Notes under the pieces: model-generated
The model's input: only the letters and a program-made list of their open reading frames with translations
The model's database searches: none
What the model was told of the DNA's origin: nothing
Assembly: GCA_902799245.1 (NCBI GenBank)
Contig: CADBZY010000005.1
Coordinates: 1-64,000 of the forward strand
Direction: 5' to 3'
Length of the DNA stretch: 64,000 bases
Source: an uncultured Ruminococcus sp.
GTDB taxonomy: Bacteria; Bacillota; Clostridia; Oscillospirales; Acutalibacteraceae
Position numbers and translations under genes: made by a program
In this document: piece by piece, positions 17,979-28,000 of the stretch
Numbering within the stretch: position 1 is the first letter of the stretch
Layout: every line of letters begins with the position of its first letter

Positions 17979-18722
17979 TCAGCCAACTTTGCGTACGATG
18001 CAGAGAGGTGTCTGTTCGTGACCCTGTCCGAGCGGATTGTCCTTGAAGATCTTGGAGAAATATTCGTCGGGAATTTCCTGTGTAGGCTTGCCGAGAATGT
18101 TGACGCCGATGTCGTTTGCGTCAACCACAATGACCATGTTGCCGCCCATTGCCTCGGTGAATTTCTTTGCCGCGTCATGGGGCTTGTCGGGAGCCATTTT
18201 TGCGTATCCGTTGTAGGGAGGAATCGTGCAGTCGCAGGGACCGTCGATGGCTCTCGCGTCCGGACCGAGAATGTTGTAGAACACGCCGCGCTTGCCGAAG
18301 AGCTTGCAGATACCGGAAATGATGGCTGCAAAGATGATCTTGGGTCTGCCGACCGAGCGGATGGCAAGCTCCATTGTTTCGGGCATTCCTAAACCGATGC
18401 CGTAGGGGGATTTGTAAACGAATTTAGTGAGGAACCGTGCGAGACGGGAGGGCTTGATGTCCTCTATCTTAAAGGCTCTGCCCTGACTGATGGCGAGAAT
18501 CTTTTCGCTCATGTAGATCATGTCGCCCTCCTGCAGGTAGGGCTTGACCAGCTCATTCAGCAGCGCTACAAGGTCGTCGCCGCTCTTGATGATAGGGGTC
18601 TTGACGGGGTAGCGCTCAAAGCTGCCGTCGTCGGTGGTTATTACAAGATTCTTGCCCTCGTTGGGGGTAAAGGGCATGTTCTGCGCTGTTTCGGTATTTT
18701 TAACTTCTTCGCTCATAAACAT
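17979..18722 (-). CDS. CofE-like F420-0:gamma-glutamyl ligase family protein
   Basis: A 247-residue protein of the CofE family, seen in VKPYLQEGDMIYMSEKILAISQGRAF, RPKIIFAAIISGI, GVFYNILGP and GGNMVIVVDANDIGVNILG. True CofE adds glutamate to coenzyme F420, which Clostridia generally lack, so this version probably ligates an amino acid to another acceptor; that is inference. Start is ATG 18722 close behind AAGAGG, or ATG 18716 at longer spacing. No F420 genes are nearby. Confidence 0.72.
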   Translation of the reverse strand: MFMSEEVKNTETAQNMPFTPNEGKNLVITTDDGSFERYPVKTPIIKSGDDLVALLNELVKPYLQEGDMIYMSEKILAISQGRAFKIEDIKPSRLARFLTKFVYKSPYGIGLGMPETMELAIRSVGRPKIIFAAIISGICKLFGKRGVFYNILGPDARAIDGPCDCTIPPYNGYAKMAPDKPHDAAKKFTEAMGGNMVIVVDANDIGVNILGKPTQEIPDEYFSKIFKDNPLGQGHEQTPLCIVRKVG

Positions 18723-18898
18723 AATTCCTCTTTTCAACTTGATTGGCGGAGGCAGTGCCAAAGTCGGCAATGCCTGAACGACCTACATATTATACAGCCT
18801 GCATCGGAAAATTGCAAGTATGCAAGTCAATATTCGCCCTTCTTGTGCAAAATAATGCTCGCCGGTAGAAATATTTAAATATATTACCTAAAATAACG

Positions 18899-19768
18899 TT
18901 ATCTCTTCTTTTTGAAGATAACGCCGACTACCTTCGGACCCGCGTTTACCGCGATGGCTGCGCCGATCTGATAGAATCCAGCGGGGGGATAACCCATTTT
19001 CTGGTACATTGCTTTGGCGAGATCGTCACAGACGGAGGTGTCGTTGCCGTAGACAATGCAGTAAGGGGTCTGCGGCTCGATCTCTGCGGCTGTTTTCTTG
19101 ACGATCGTGGGAATAATCATTTTTTCGCCGCGAACCTTATCTTCTGTGGTGATCACATGGTCAAATATTCTCATGATGGGCTTGAGGCCCAGAGCGTCGC
19201 CCACAAAGGCCGCCGCAGCGGGAATTCTACCCGATTTCTTAGCGTATTTGAGAGAATAGGGGGCGAAGAAGATCGTGCAGTTTTCCACCCAGTTGTTGAT
19301 AAAATCAACAATTTGATCGACATCTGCGCCGCGCTGAACCATTTTGGCGGCTTCCACGGCGGCATAGCCGTATGCGCCTGTGTAGCTCCTGCCGTCGATG
19401 GAAATAAATCTGATCTTTCCCACCGCCTCGGGATTGTCCTCATAGAAATTGTCCGCCGCCATGATGGAATTGTTGTATGTAGCAGAGCCCTGCGCATTGA
19501 TAAGCACACAGATGACGTCTGTTACGCCGTCCTTATACATTTCCTCGTATACTTCCTGAAACTCATATGCCGTGAATTGCGAGGTGAGGGGAAGACCGTC
19601 GTATGCTTCCATCATGCTGTAGAATTTATCGTTGTTGAAATCCACACGGCTGACATAGGATTTGTCTCCCATGGCAATCTTGAAGGGAACAACCTTGATG
19701 TTGTATTTCTTCTCGTGCTTTTCGGAAATGTCGCTTGCGGAGTCGGTGATGATCCTTATTTTTGACAT
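18899..19768 (-). CDS. DegV family fatty-acid-binding protein
   Basis: A 289-residue DegV protein: IRIITDSASDIS at the N terminus, PLTSQFTAYEF, ISIDGRSYTGAYG, and SGRIPAAAAFVGDALGLKPIM. DegV/FakB proteins hold a fatty acid for phosphorylation by FakA before entry into phospholipid synthesis. No FakA kinase is in the window. A second DegV gene lies at 42003-42851, which may prefer a different acyl chain (inference). Confidence 0.88.
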   Translation of the reverse strand: MSKIRIITDSASDISEKHEKKYNIKVVPFKIAMGDKSYVSRVDFNNDKFYSMMEAYDGLPLTSQFTAYEFQEVYEEMYKDGVTDVICVLINAQGSATYNNSIMAADNFYEDNPEAVGKIRFISIDGRSYTGAYGYAAVEAAKMVQRGADVDQIVDFINNWVENCTIFFAPYSLKYAKKSGRIPAAAAFVGDALGLKPIMRIFDHVITTEDKVRGEKMIIPTIVKKTAAEIEPQTPYCIVYGNDTSVCDDLAKAMYQKMGYPPAGFYQIGAAIAVNAGPKVVGVIFKKKR

Positions 19769-19850
19769 GTTAATTCTCCTAACGTGTGATGCAAATCAAT
19801 TAATACCAATAACAAACAAAGACAAACAGTAATACGAGTGGCGTAATGGC

Positions 19851-20318
19851 TCAATTCGCCGTGCAGAGCGCTTCCGGCTCCTCAGTGAGTGAAAAGAGCT
19901 TGTCGCTTATGGTGAAAAGCGTGCGGTAGAATACTTCGAGGTCGGATTTGGGAATGGAGCCGCTGACATATTCAAGGGCATTGTCTATGAGATGGTCGAG
20001 GTCTTTTGCAATGCGCTTGCCGGACTCGGTCAGGGTAAATTTATTCTTGTATTTCTGACCGTTTCCTGCGCATCTGGCGATGTAGCCCTTGTCTGTCAGT
20101 TCGGATACCACCCGGGAGATCTGTGCCTTGTCCATGTGTCCCGCACGGGAAAGCTCTGAGGCGGTGAGTCCGTCCTCGCGTTCTCCCAGCTGCACCATAA
20201 AAAGCACATGCGAACTTTTCAGACCGTATGACTGCATGATTTCGCTCTTGATCTTCTGAATACTCTTGCATATCAGCGACATGGAAACATCAAACAATTC
20301 AAATCTGTTTTCCTGCAT
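19851..20318 (-). CDS. MarR-family transcriptional regulator
   Basis: A winged-helix regulator of about 155 residues with the MarR recognition region AGHMDKAQISRVVSELTDKGYIARCAG and the following beta wing. It is 82 bases upstream of the degV gene on the same strand, so it may control lipid genes, as FabT/MarR regulators do; that is inference. Its promoter overlaps a palindrome, suggesting self-repression. Start ATG 20318 is 12 bases after AAAGG; ATG 20327 is an alternative. Confidence 0.82.
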   Translation of the reverse strand: MQENRFELFDVSMSLICKSIQKIKSEIMQSYGLKSSHVLFMVQLGEREDGLTASELSRAGHMDKAQISRVVSELTDKGYIARCAGNGQKYKNKFTLTESGKRIAKDLDHLIDNALEYVSGSIPKSDLEVFYRTLFTISDKLFSLTEEPEALCTAN

Positions 20319-20369
20319 AGATAGCATCGTCCTTTCACAACGCTTGAATTGTATCAGTTATTTACAATA

Positions 20370-20400
20370 ATTATATATGAAATTTGTTGATATGTCAACA
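20370..20400 (-). promoter_or_regulatory. MarR promoter overlapped by an operator-like palindrome
   Basis: On the minus strand TTGACA (20393-20398) and TATAAT (20370-20375) are 17 bases apart. The palindrome TGTTGATATGTCAACA (20385-20400) covers the -35 region. A related palindrome CAACATGTTG lies at 20430-20439. Binding of the encoded MarR protein here would shut its own promoter. Confidence 0.6.
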
Positions 20401-20503
20401 TGCTCACACAAAAAACATATGTAAACCTTCAACATGTTGCGAGTCATATTTTGGTACATAATGTATAAGAATCAAAGAGTTCTTTTGGATGGAGGCGCCA
20501 TAG

Positions 20504-20545
20504 AAAAAACCTCACGGGAAGTTGCGGAGCAATTGTCCCGTGAGG
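20504..20545 (-). terminator. Terminator of the LuxR-type regulator gene
   Basis: CCTCACGGGA (20510-20519) pairs with TCCCGTGAGG (20536-20545). On the minus strand this is followed by TTTTTTC. The gene ends 15 bases upstream at 20560. Confidence 0.78.
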
Positions 20546-20559
20546 CTGTTTGGAATGAT

Positions 20560-22026
20560 TTACACTTCGGTTATCAGCTCTGTCAGTTCATCGGGTTCTG
20601 TCTGCTTGGGTGTATTATCCAGCAGTTTTTCGAAATAATCCCGAAGCCCCGGCAGATCCTCTACATCAAGCTTTTTGAGCAGATTGCGGCTCTGGGCACG
20701 GACGGTGTTGCGGGAGAGCATCATCTTGTCGGGAAGCTGTTCCATGGTGTAGCCGCCAAGGACGACGAGATCGAGAATGTATTTCTCGCGCTCACTTAGC
20801 TGCATTTCCTCCGAAATGCTGATGATAAGCTCTCTGAGATGACGGTGATGTTCCAGACTCTCCTGGGTCAGTCCGTATTTTTTGAGCAGAGAGAATACCG
20901 CGGGACCGCCAATGACAAGCAGAGAACCTATCGCCATGATGATCAGATTTTTGTTCCTGATCGGCAGATAGTAAATGAAAATATCCGCGGCCAACCGCGC
21001 CGCGATCACACAGGCGTATCCGAATGTCGCGTAGAACATGGGGTGCTGTCTGTCCATGGCGAAATGAATGATGAAGATATAGACAAACACAGCAAAGCAC
21101 GCCTGCCCGATAAAGCTGCATACCAGGAACACCGTTTCTTCCGTGCGGGAGAAATAGGGGAGCTGGAGCATGATCGCCGTAATTGCCATAAAGCACACTC
21201 CGTAGACATAGAGCGGCGTTACCTTGTGGAATTTGACAAACATAGCGATGATAAGAGCCGCGGCGACATAAGGAATATAGGTATAAAGCCCGTAATTGCG
21301 GAAGATGGGGACATACATCTCGTAGCCGAGTGTATTGATTCTGCCAAGACACAGATAGTAGAGTCCCGCCAGCACAAAGAGCAGCCAGTAGGCGCCGGGA
21401 ATATTCCTCATCAGTATTTTGTGGGAGGCTTCGGAGTAGCTGATAATGGGCATCTGCTCCCTTGAGAAGCCGGAGGAACGCACTGTCAGCAGCACGAGCG
21501 CTCCCGAAAGAATGGCAAGGGCGTAGATGCCGCGTGTCATATCCATGTATGTATAGATCAGATGATCGGCGTATCTCACAAGACCGCCTATGGCAATGCC
21601 TCCCGCCACGGCGAAGAGTCTGTGGCTTACTCTTATGCTGAGCAGACGAGAGAAAATGGCAAGCACTCCGAACGCCGCGCATATGCCCGTAATGACCGAA
21701 TATATGCTGAACGAATCGGCGTTTGTAAAGGCGAGAGCGATGCCGCTTTCCGCCATCAGTATGGCGGGAACGACCCTGAAATATCTGTGCCCGAGCAGTC
21801 CCTCAAAATCCAGATGGAACATAAGCATGAGCATAACGCCGAGCGTGACTGCAAGTGACGCGCCGAACAGGATGTTTGTCACCTCATAAAGCGACGACGT
21901 GCCGTAAATTTCCAGGCTTTTTTCGCAGATGAATTTTACCGTCAGGTACCAGCCGATAAATCCGCCGATACATACCGCGCCGCCTATGGAGCTTTTTGTA
22001 AAGTTTCCGAATAATTTGTTTATCAC
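20560..22026 (-). CDS. Polytopic membrane protein with C-terminal LuxR-type HTH
   Basis: A protein of about 488 residues. The first 390 residues hold some twelve hydrophobic segments in a transporter-like layout. The last 75 residues form a LuxR/GerE helix-turn-helix (LSEREKYILDLVVLGGYTMEQL, SRNTVRAQSRNLLKKL). This makes it a one-component, membrane-bound regulator that may sense a ligand through its membrane domain. Its targets are unknown. The start is placed at GTG 22026, 9 bases after GGAGG; the ATG pair at 22047 has no ribosome-binding site. Confidence 0.75.
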   Translation of the reverse strand: MINKLFGNFTKSSIGGAVCIGGFIGWYLTVKFICEKSLEIYGTSSLYEVTNILFGASLAVTLGVMLMLMFHLDFEGLLGHRYFRVVPAILMAESGIALAFTNADSFSIYSVITGICAAFGVLAIFSRLLSIRVSHRLFAVAGGIAIGGLVRYADHLIYTYMDMTRGIYALAILSGALVLLTVRSSGFSREQMPIISYSEASHKILMRNIPGAYWLLFVLAGLYYLCLGRINTLGYEMYVPIFRNYGLYTYIPYVAAALIIAMFVKFHKVTPLYVYGVCFMAITAIMLQLPYFSRTEETVFLVCSFIGQACFAVFVYIFIIHFAMDRQHPMFYATFGYACVIAARLAADIFIYYLPIRNKNLIIMAIGSLLVIGGPAVFSLLKKYGLTQESLEHHRHLRELIISISEEMQLSEREKYILDLVVLGGYTMEQLPDKMMLSRNTVRAQSRNLLKKLDVEDLPGLRDYFEKLLDNTPKQTEPDELTELITEV

Positions 22027-22162
22027 CTGTCGATACCTCCGCATCATTTATTGTATGCATAATATATCAATATAATAATACCATGAATTTATGGATTATT
22101 CAATAACCAATGAGAATTTTTTAACAAAATAAAAAAATAATTTAAAGTAATATACAAAACAC

Positions 22163-22191
22163 TTGAATTTTCTTTTTAAATGTGCGATAAT
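22163..22191 (+). promoter_or_regulatory. Promoter of the DUF1232 gene
   Basis: TTGAAT (22163-22168) and GATAAT (22186-22191) are 17 bases apart. The gap 22048-22243 is otherwise AT-rich, and I see nothing more in it. Confidence 0.5.
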
Positions 22192-22294
22192 ATAAGCAGA
22201 AAAGGCGGATGATTTTCCGTAGAAAAGGAGTTGAGCTGGCAGAATGTTTATAAAGTTGCTTCTCGCTCTAATATCATACAAAGGACTGAAAAAA

Positions 22295-22603
22295 ATGGAC
22301 GAAAAATTCAACAAAAACGTAAATCCTGATGGTACATCGCAGGGTGGCAAGAAATCCGGCATCGCATGGAAAATTATCTTGATGGTGGTACTTGCTGTTC
22401 TGGTGCTTTCGCCGATCGACGCACTTCCGGATGTTGTTCCGGTCGTAGGCTGGGTAGACGATGTGGCCTATGTTGCCGGCATTCTCGGTACGGCTGTCGG
22501 TATGCTCAAGGGCAAGAAAACCCAGCAGATTCCCGGCGCTCCCGGCGCACAGGGCTACATTCCTCCGATGTACAATGAAGTCAAGAGCAACAGAAAGAAG
22601 TAA
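22295..22603 (+). CDS. DUF1232 (YkvA-like) membrane protein
   Basis: A protein of about 102 residues with the DUF1232 core VLVLSPIDALPDVVPVVGWVDDVAYVAG inside one long hydrophobic segment, followed by a polar tail. Function of the family is unknown. ATG 22295 has AAAGGA 9 bases upstream. A longer form from ATG 22244 (17 more residues, partly hydrophobic) is possible with AAGGAG at 13 bases. Confidence 0.75.
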   Translation: MDEKFNKNVNPDGTSQGGKKSGIAWKIILMVVLAVLVLSPIDALPDVVPVVGWVDDVAYVAGILGTAVGMLKGKKTQQIPGAPGAQGYIPPMYNEVKSNRKK

Positions 22604-22747
22604 GCTGACCCATTACTGACCGTGCCTTGCGGAAGGTACGGGATTCAAAAATACGTGCATTTTATGCGGTGTTCTTCTCTATTGATGAATGCCGCATTTT
22701 TATGTCAATGCAGTCCGGCAGGATTGTTAGAAGGAGAATTGATAGAA

Positions 22748-23494
22748 ATGTTTGATAATACTGCATGTGTATTCGGAGAATTAAAGAAAATGGCGGCGTT
22801 GGGGCTGGCTGCGGCCCTGATGTTGTCTGCCGTCGTGTCATGTACCCCGAAGAATGATGCCTCCGGGAAGAACAACACCTCATCGCTGAGCGAAAAGGAC
22901 GAACAGTCTTTGGACGCGTTTCTTGTCCGGTTTATCAAAGGCTATCCGGTTTCGTCCGACGGCAAATGGGAATACGACTGTTCCGCTCCGCTTAAGTCGG
23001 ATACCAACATCTTAGCCTGCATCGTCCATCCGACTGCCTGTGATGACTGGACACTTTATTCCGACATCCCGGAGGAGGAATGTTTTATTGAAAAATCAGA
23101 CGATCCGCGGGGATGGGCGAAGGAGACGTATTCCTATAATATGTATGACGCTGAGACGGTGGAGTTTATTGCCCGTGAGATCTTTCATCTGAGTGAAAAC
23201 GATATGCAGGTGTTGACGCAGCTCGGCGAGAGTAAGCATCTGTTTTATAAGGAATCCGGAAAATATTATACCGTCTCAGAGGGAATGAATGATGCCTTCG
23301 CCGACATCCGTCTGATTTCCGTTGAAGAGGAAGGCGGCAGATACTTGGTTCAGTTTGACGCAAACTTCCTCCAAAAAACGGACAACAGCGATGAATATAT
23401 ATCAGTTTCCGGCAAATGCCGCGCCGAAATGGGGCTTAAGAATGTCGGAGGCAGGCAATATTGGTCTCTTTACCATTTCAATAACGTAGATTAG
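22748..23494 (+). CDS. Lipoprotein of unknown function
   Basis: A 248-residue predicted lipoprotein: signal segment from about residue 15 and Cys32 in SAVVSC, then a Ser/Asn/Lys linker and a soluble domain of about 200 residues with no family I can name. Part of the acidic domain reads YSYNMYDAETVEFIAREIF. ATG 22748 follows AAGGAG at 11 bases; a longer open frame extends upstream without a ribosome-binding site. Confidence 0.65.
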   Translation: MFDNTACVFGELKKMAALGLAAALMLSAVVSCTPKNDASGKNNTSSLSEKDEQSLDAFLVRFIKGYPVSSDGKWEYDCSAPLKSDTNILACIVHPTACDDWTLYSDIPEEECFIEKSDDPRGWAKETYSYNMYDAETVEFIAREIFHLSENDMQVLTQLGESKHLFYKESGKYYTVSEGMNDAFADIRLISVEEEGGRYLVQFDANFLQKTDNSDEYISVSGKCRAEMGLKNVGGRQYWSLYHFNNVD

Positions 23495-23589
23495 TGAGAT
23501 AATTTGGTACATATTCTTCTTATCATCCGGCGTATGATCGTTTTGCAAAGATACTTTATTAATTATTTGTAAATCTTGCTCAAAGTTTT

Positions 23590-23617
23590 TTGTATTTTAA
23601 AACTCATGTGTTATTAT
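23590..23617 (+). promoter_or_regulatory. Probable promoter of the PP2C gene
   Basis: TTGTAT (23590-23595) and TATTAT (23612-23617) are 16 bases apart, giving a moderate match. It would drive the phosphatase gene and probably the giant repeat-protein gene after it. Confidence 0.4.
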
Positions 23618-23670
23618 ATATCGCAGTGCATTTTAAATCGGAGTATTTGACGTTTTGAGGTGAGAGCAAA

Positions 23671-24999
23671 TTGAGCGAGGCAAACAAAATACTTATCCGG
23701 GCGGCTGCTGAATCCAACGTTGGCAACGCGAGAGGAAACAATGAGGATAATGTTTATTTCAACGGTGATTACATAACCCCAAGGAATATTGCCAGACCGT
23801 TTGCCATCAAGACCGGAGACTACACTGACGTCAATATTTTCGCCGTGTTTGACGGAATGGGTCGCAACAATACAGGCTCTTTTGCTTCGCTTGTCGCGGC
23901 TACCAAGCTCGATAACCTTGCCGACCGCATTTCATTTGACCCTGACGCGACGCCAGACGATGCCGTGCTTGAATACATGCAGGAAACAAACGAGCTGATC
24001 CGCGACCAGCGCAGGGAAACCGGCGGCGTCCGCACCGCTTCCACGATGGCTTTGCTGATCATTGAGCACGGCAACGCGCATGTATATAATGTAGGTGACA
24101 GCCGCGTTTATCTTTACCGCGACAAACAGCTTGTCAAGCTCACCCGCGACCATGTGGCGGTGGAGGGACAGAAAAGCGTCGCTCTCACCGAGGAAGGCAT
24201 CCGCCATGGAAGGATCACCAAATTCCTCGGCATGAACAGCCGCGAGGGTAAGATGGAACCTTACCGCGCCAAGCCCTTCAAGGTCAAGAAGGGAGACAAG
24301 TTCCTTGTCTGCAGCGATGGCGTTTCCGACCAGCTTGATGAGGACGAGCTTACCGTCTGTCTTGCCAAGCGCAAGGATCCTTTCGGACACACCAATGAGC
24401 TGATGGCGCTCTCCATGAGCGATGACAGTGACGACAACGTATCCGCCATTGTGGTGGAGGCGATAGAGCCGGGTATTCATATCACCCAGAATATGATCAT
24501 GGTCATGGTCGGTTGTCTGATCATGATGTTCGGCGTTGCCGTGGGCTTTGTATTCGGATGGCTCGTGGGCAGCACTTCCTCGGAATATGAGGGATTGAAC
24601 GATTACGACAGCGGTTACTATAATATGGAGGTAATCAAGGGTGTCAGCGGCTCGGATCTTTCGTCAGAAGTCACCGAGGTCAGCAATGTTTCCTCTACCA
24701 TACCTACTACGGTTCCGAACAAGGAAGAGACAAGCTCAGAGGATGTGCAATACACCGTTTACGGTCTGACGCTGCGTCAGAGCAACGATATTACCCTCAA
24801 ACGCGGCAAGAGCGTCAAGCTCTCGGTGGAAATCAATCCCGACAACGTTCCGCAAAGCTATGTGCAGTGGAGTTCCGACAACGAAAAGGTTGCCACGGTT
24901 GACGAAAACGGAAAGGTTGTGGCCAAGAAGAAGGGAAAGGCTACCATTACGGCGAGAGCCGGCGGCAGGACAGCCACATGCCTGATACGTGTACCGTAA
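23671..24999 (+). CDS. Membrane-tethered PP2C phosphatase with external Big_2 domain
   Basis: A 443-residue protein. Residues 1-268 are a PP2C Ser/Thr phosphatase with metal ligands in NNEDN (Asp26), VFDGMG (Asp61), CSDGVSDQL (Asp217) and DSDDN. Residues 275-300 are a transmembrane helix. Residues 362-442 are a bacterial Ig-like (Big_2) domain ending in GKATITARAGG, placed outside the cell. The start is TTG 23671 with GAGGTGAG 7 bases upstream. The giant repeat-protein gene follows 85 bases later with no terminator, so a shared transcript and a functional link are likely. Confidence 0.85.
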   Translation: MSEANKILIRAAAESNVGNARGNNEDNVYFNGDYITPRNIARPFAIKTGDYTDVNIFAVFDGMGRNNTGSFASLVAATKLDNLADRISFDPDATPDDAVLEYMQETNELIRDQRRETGGVRTASTMALLIIEHGNAHVYNVGDSRVYLYRDKQLVKLTRDHVAVEGQKSVALTEEGIRHGRITKFLGMNSREGKMEPYRAKPFKVKKGDKFLVCSDGVSDQLDEDELTVCLAKRKDPFGHTNELMALSMSDDSDDNVSAIVVEAIEPGIHITQNMIMVMVGCLIMMFGVAVGFVFGWLVGSTSSEYEGLNDYDSGYYNMEVIKGVSGSDLSSEVTEVSNVSSTIPTTVPNKEETSSEDVQYTVYGLTLRQSNDITLKRGKSVKLSVEINPDNVPQSYVQWSSDNEKVATVDENGKVVAKKKGKATITARAGGRTATCLIRVP

Positions 25000-25084
25000 A
25001 TTATTGTTTGTGATTATTTGTGATTATCTATAATTTATCGAATATGTCGCCGTCTGTCCGGCGATGGGAAGGATGGTCGTAAAG

Positions 25085-28000
25085 TTGGCTTTTTTCAAGA
25101 GATTCAAAAATCAGAATACGAAAAAACGCTACGAAAATCCTGCTGTCAATCAAGCAATTGATGAAATAAACAAGCGCAAGGAAACAGAAAACGCAGGCAG
25201 CGCACCGGAAAAGAAGTCCGCTCCGGTTTCTTTTGCCGAAAAGTCTTCGGAAAAAAGAAGCGGTGAATTTGCGCCTGTACTTGCATTTGACCCGAGCGGA
25301 GCCGGCGTGGAGAATCTGGTGTACAAACCCGCGCCGATCAATCCCAAGGCTTCACGCTCCGAGCAGTTTGACAAGGAAATGGAAAACCTGGCCGGAATAT
25401 ACGGTGTGGACAAGGCCGAGTCGGAAAGCTACGCCGAAAGTCCCGCGCCAATTATTCCTTCTATGGCGGCCGCTTCTGAGCCTGCACCGGTTCCGATACG
25501 CAGACTTGCGGGGAGCGGTGAATCGCTTGCTTTCATGGATCTGAGCGACCGCACCGATCTGCAGCCGGAAGAGATAGAAGAGGCAAGCGAGATATTCGGC
25601 ATCAAATATCCCGCTGGATTCCGGACCGACCTTGTCAATTACGCGGGAAGGGAGATCGATCTCAGCGATTTCAGCCTGGTGGAAAACCTGCGCTGGAAGC
25701 ATATTGAGAATGCTTCAGACATCAGCGGAATTGTCTTTCCCTCGACGATAGACACCGATTCCTTCAATTTCTACGACAGAAACATCAGCGGCTGCGATTT
25801 CAGTTCCGTCTACGGCCTGCGCTGGAGGCATATCCAGAATGCCCGCGACATCGCCGCCGTCAAATATCCCGCCACCTTTGACATTGACAACGCCGTATTT
25901 GCCGCAAGAAACATTTCCGGCAGCGATTTCAGCCTGATTGGGAGCCTTCGCTGGGAGCACATTATGAGCGCCTCCGACATCAGGGGAATCAAGTACCCGG
26001 CTTCCTTCGACACTTCCGAGGCAAAATATTACGGAAGAGACATCTCCGGAAGCGATTTTTCGCTCTGCAAGGGGCTGAAATGGAGCCACATCAGCCTAGC
26101 TGCCGACCTCAGCGGCATTATTTATCCCGATAATTTTGACTACAGCGAATGCGACTTTACCGATATAGACGTTTCCGGCAGCGATTTTTCCAAGGCTGAC
26201 ACGCTGCAATGGAGCCAGCTTGCAAATGCCTACGATATTACAGGCATCAAGTACCCTGCCGGCTTTGACCCGGACAGCGCGGATTTTTCCGGCAAGGATA
26301 TTTCGGGCAGCAATTTCAGCCGCGTGGCAGGCCTGCAATTTGCACATATCAGACCTGCCAAGAACATCAGAAAGATTGTTTATCCGCCGCAGTTTGACAT
26401 AGACAACGCGGATTTTACCGACCGGGACATCGACCGTTCCGACTTTTCGCTGCTTCCCGGCTTCAACTGGGACAGTGTGAGATTTGCCTCCAGCAGGGAT
26501 AACGTGATATACCCCGCCGGATTTGTCGAGCCAGTGCCTTCCGACGATGATGTGGAGGGCGCTATGCTGATCTATCTGCTCCGGCTCTACAGCCGCGTGC
26601 AGCAGGATCAGTTCAGCACGGAAGCGTTTTACGCCGACATAACCGCTCTCTATCCCGGTCTTACCGACTCCGACGCCGCTGTGCTGATCGAGCGGTCGAC
26701 CGCGAAATGGGAGAGGAAAAACGGCGCACGCCTGATCCGTTCGGATGCGCGCTGTGCCCACACCGGCGACAAGCTCTTCATGACAAAATTAGGCTTCAAG
26801 CTGTTGTATCCCGTCTGCGGAGGAGAAACGGCCGCTCAGATTCTGCGTGAGTCGTTCGGAGACATTATCCGCACACGCGAACAGGAGAAGTTCGAACAGA
26901 GACTTTACGACCTGCAATGCGGCAAATATCTCTCGGCCGCCGAGCTGACAGAAATCGGATTCATGCCGGGCAAGCTGCCGCAGAAGGCGGAGCTTCATGT
27001 CGTCGTCGATAAGCCAAAGAGGGTTCTTCCGGTTCCCACAGAGCTGGAAAGCATGGAGGAAAACGAGCGCAGCACCCGAGTCCGCGCCGTTCCGATGACG
27101 GAGCCTCTGGTTCCGCCGGAGGTTTCTCCCCTCACGGAAATTGCCGACAGAGTCAAGGTAAAGGTTGTGCAGTCGGAGGCTCCGATTTTAGCTTCGGTCA
27201 AGCCGATAGACGCCGCGACTTTACTTTCCGGGCAAAAAAAGGACGAACAGCCGGAGTCGGAGCAGGAGCCGCAGACAGAGGAGACGGCCGATTCTGTTGA
27301 AACGGCGATACCTTCTCAGCCGGAGGAACCCGAACCGGAGCCGGAAGAAGAACCGCTGCCCGAACCGGAGCCAGAACCCGTTTCCGAGCCGGAGACGCCG
27401 CCTGAGAATCCGGAGAATGACCAGCCCGATACAGTTACAGACTTCGAGCCTGTCAATATAGAAGAATACACCGGGAGCAAGCCGCAGGAGCCGCAGCCCA
27501 GAGGCTACAGCTTCGGTGAACGGGTCGCTCCTATCGATGTGGACATCGACACGCCCGCGATGGACGATCAGCAGGAATCCGAGCTGACGTATATTCCCAT
27601 CTCACAGACCGAGCCTTTGCAGGAATACACACCCAAGCAGCCCGAACCGGAGGAGCCTGAAGTCGAGGAACCATCCCCTGTCGGAGAAGCCATCGGCGTA
27701 CGCGAAGAAAGCTTCGAGCCGGTACAGATTCGCATTGATAAACTGCGTGACGCCACTGCCGAGGACGCCGGTGAAAAGCTGCGCCGCAAGAAGCTCAGCG
27801 ACGAGGAAAAGGCCATACGCACAGGCGTGATGGGGATGCTGCTCTATATCAATCAGAGCATAACCGATTCTGACCTCACCAATTCGGAGCTTTTCAGCGA
27901 ATTCATGCGCATCTATCCCGGCGCGCAGCCGAAGGAAACGGCGGCGATGGCTCAGTTTGCCGCCAATACACTCAGCGGCATCAACGCAAAGACACGTTCC

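Noticed and set aside
25550-26524. Regular 129-bp repeats that could suggest a CRISPR array or satellite
   Set aside because: The repeats are in-frame, diverged at DNA level and conserved at protein level, with no short identical repeats and unique spacers.
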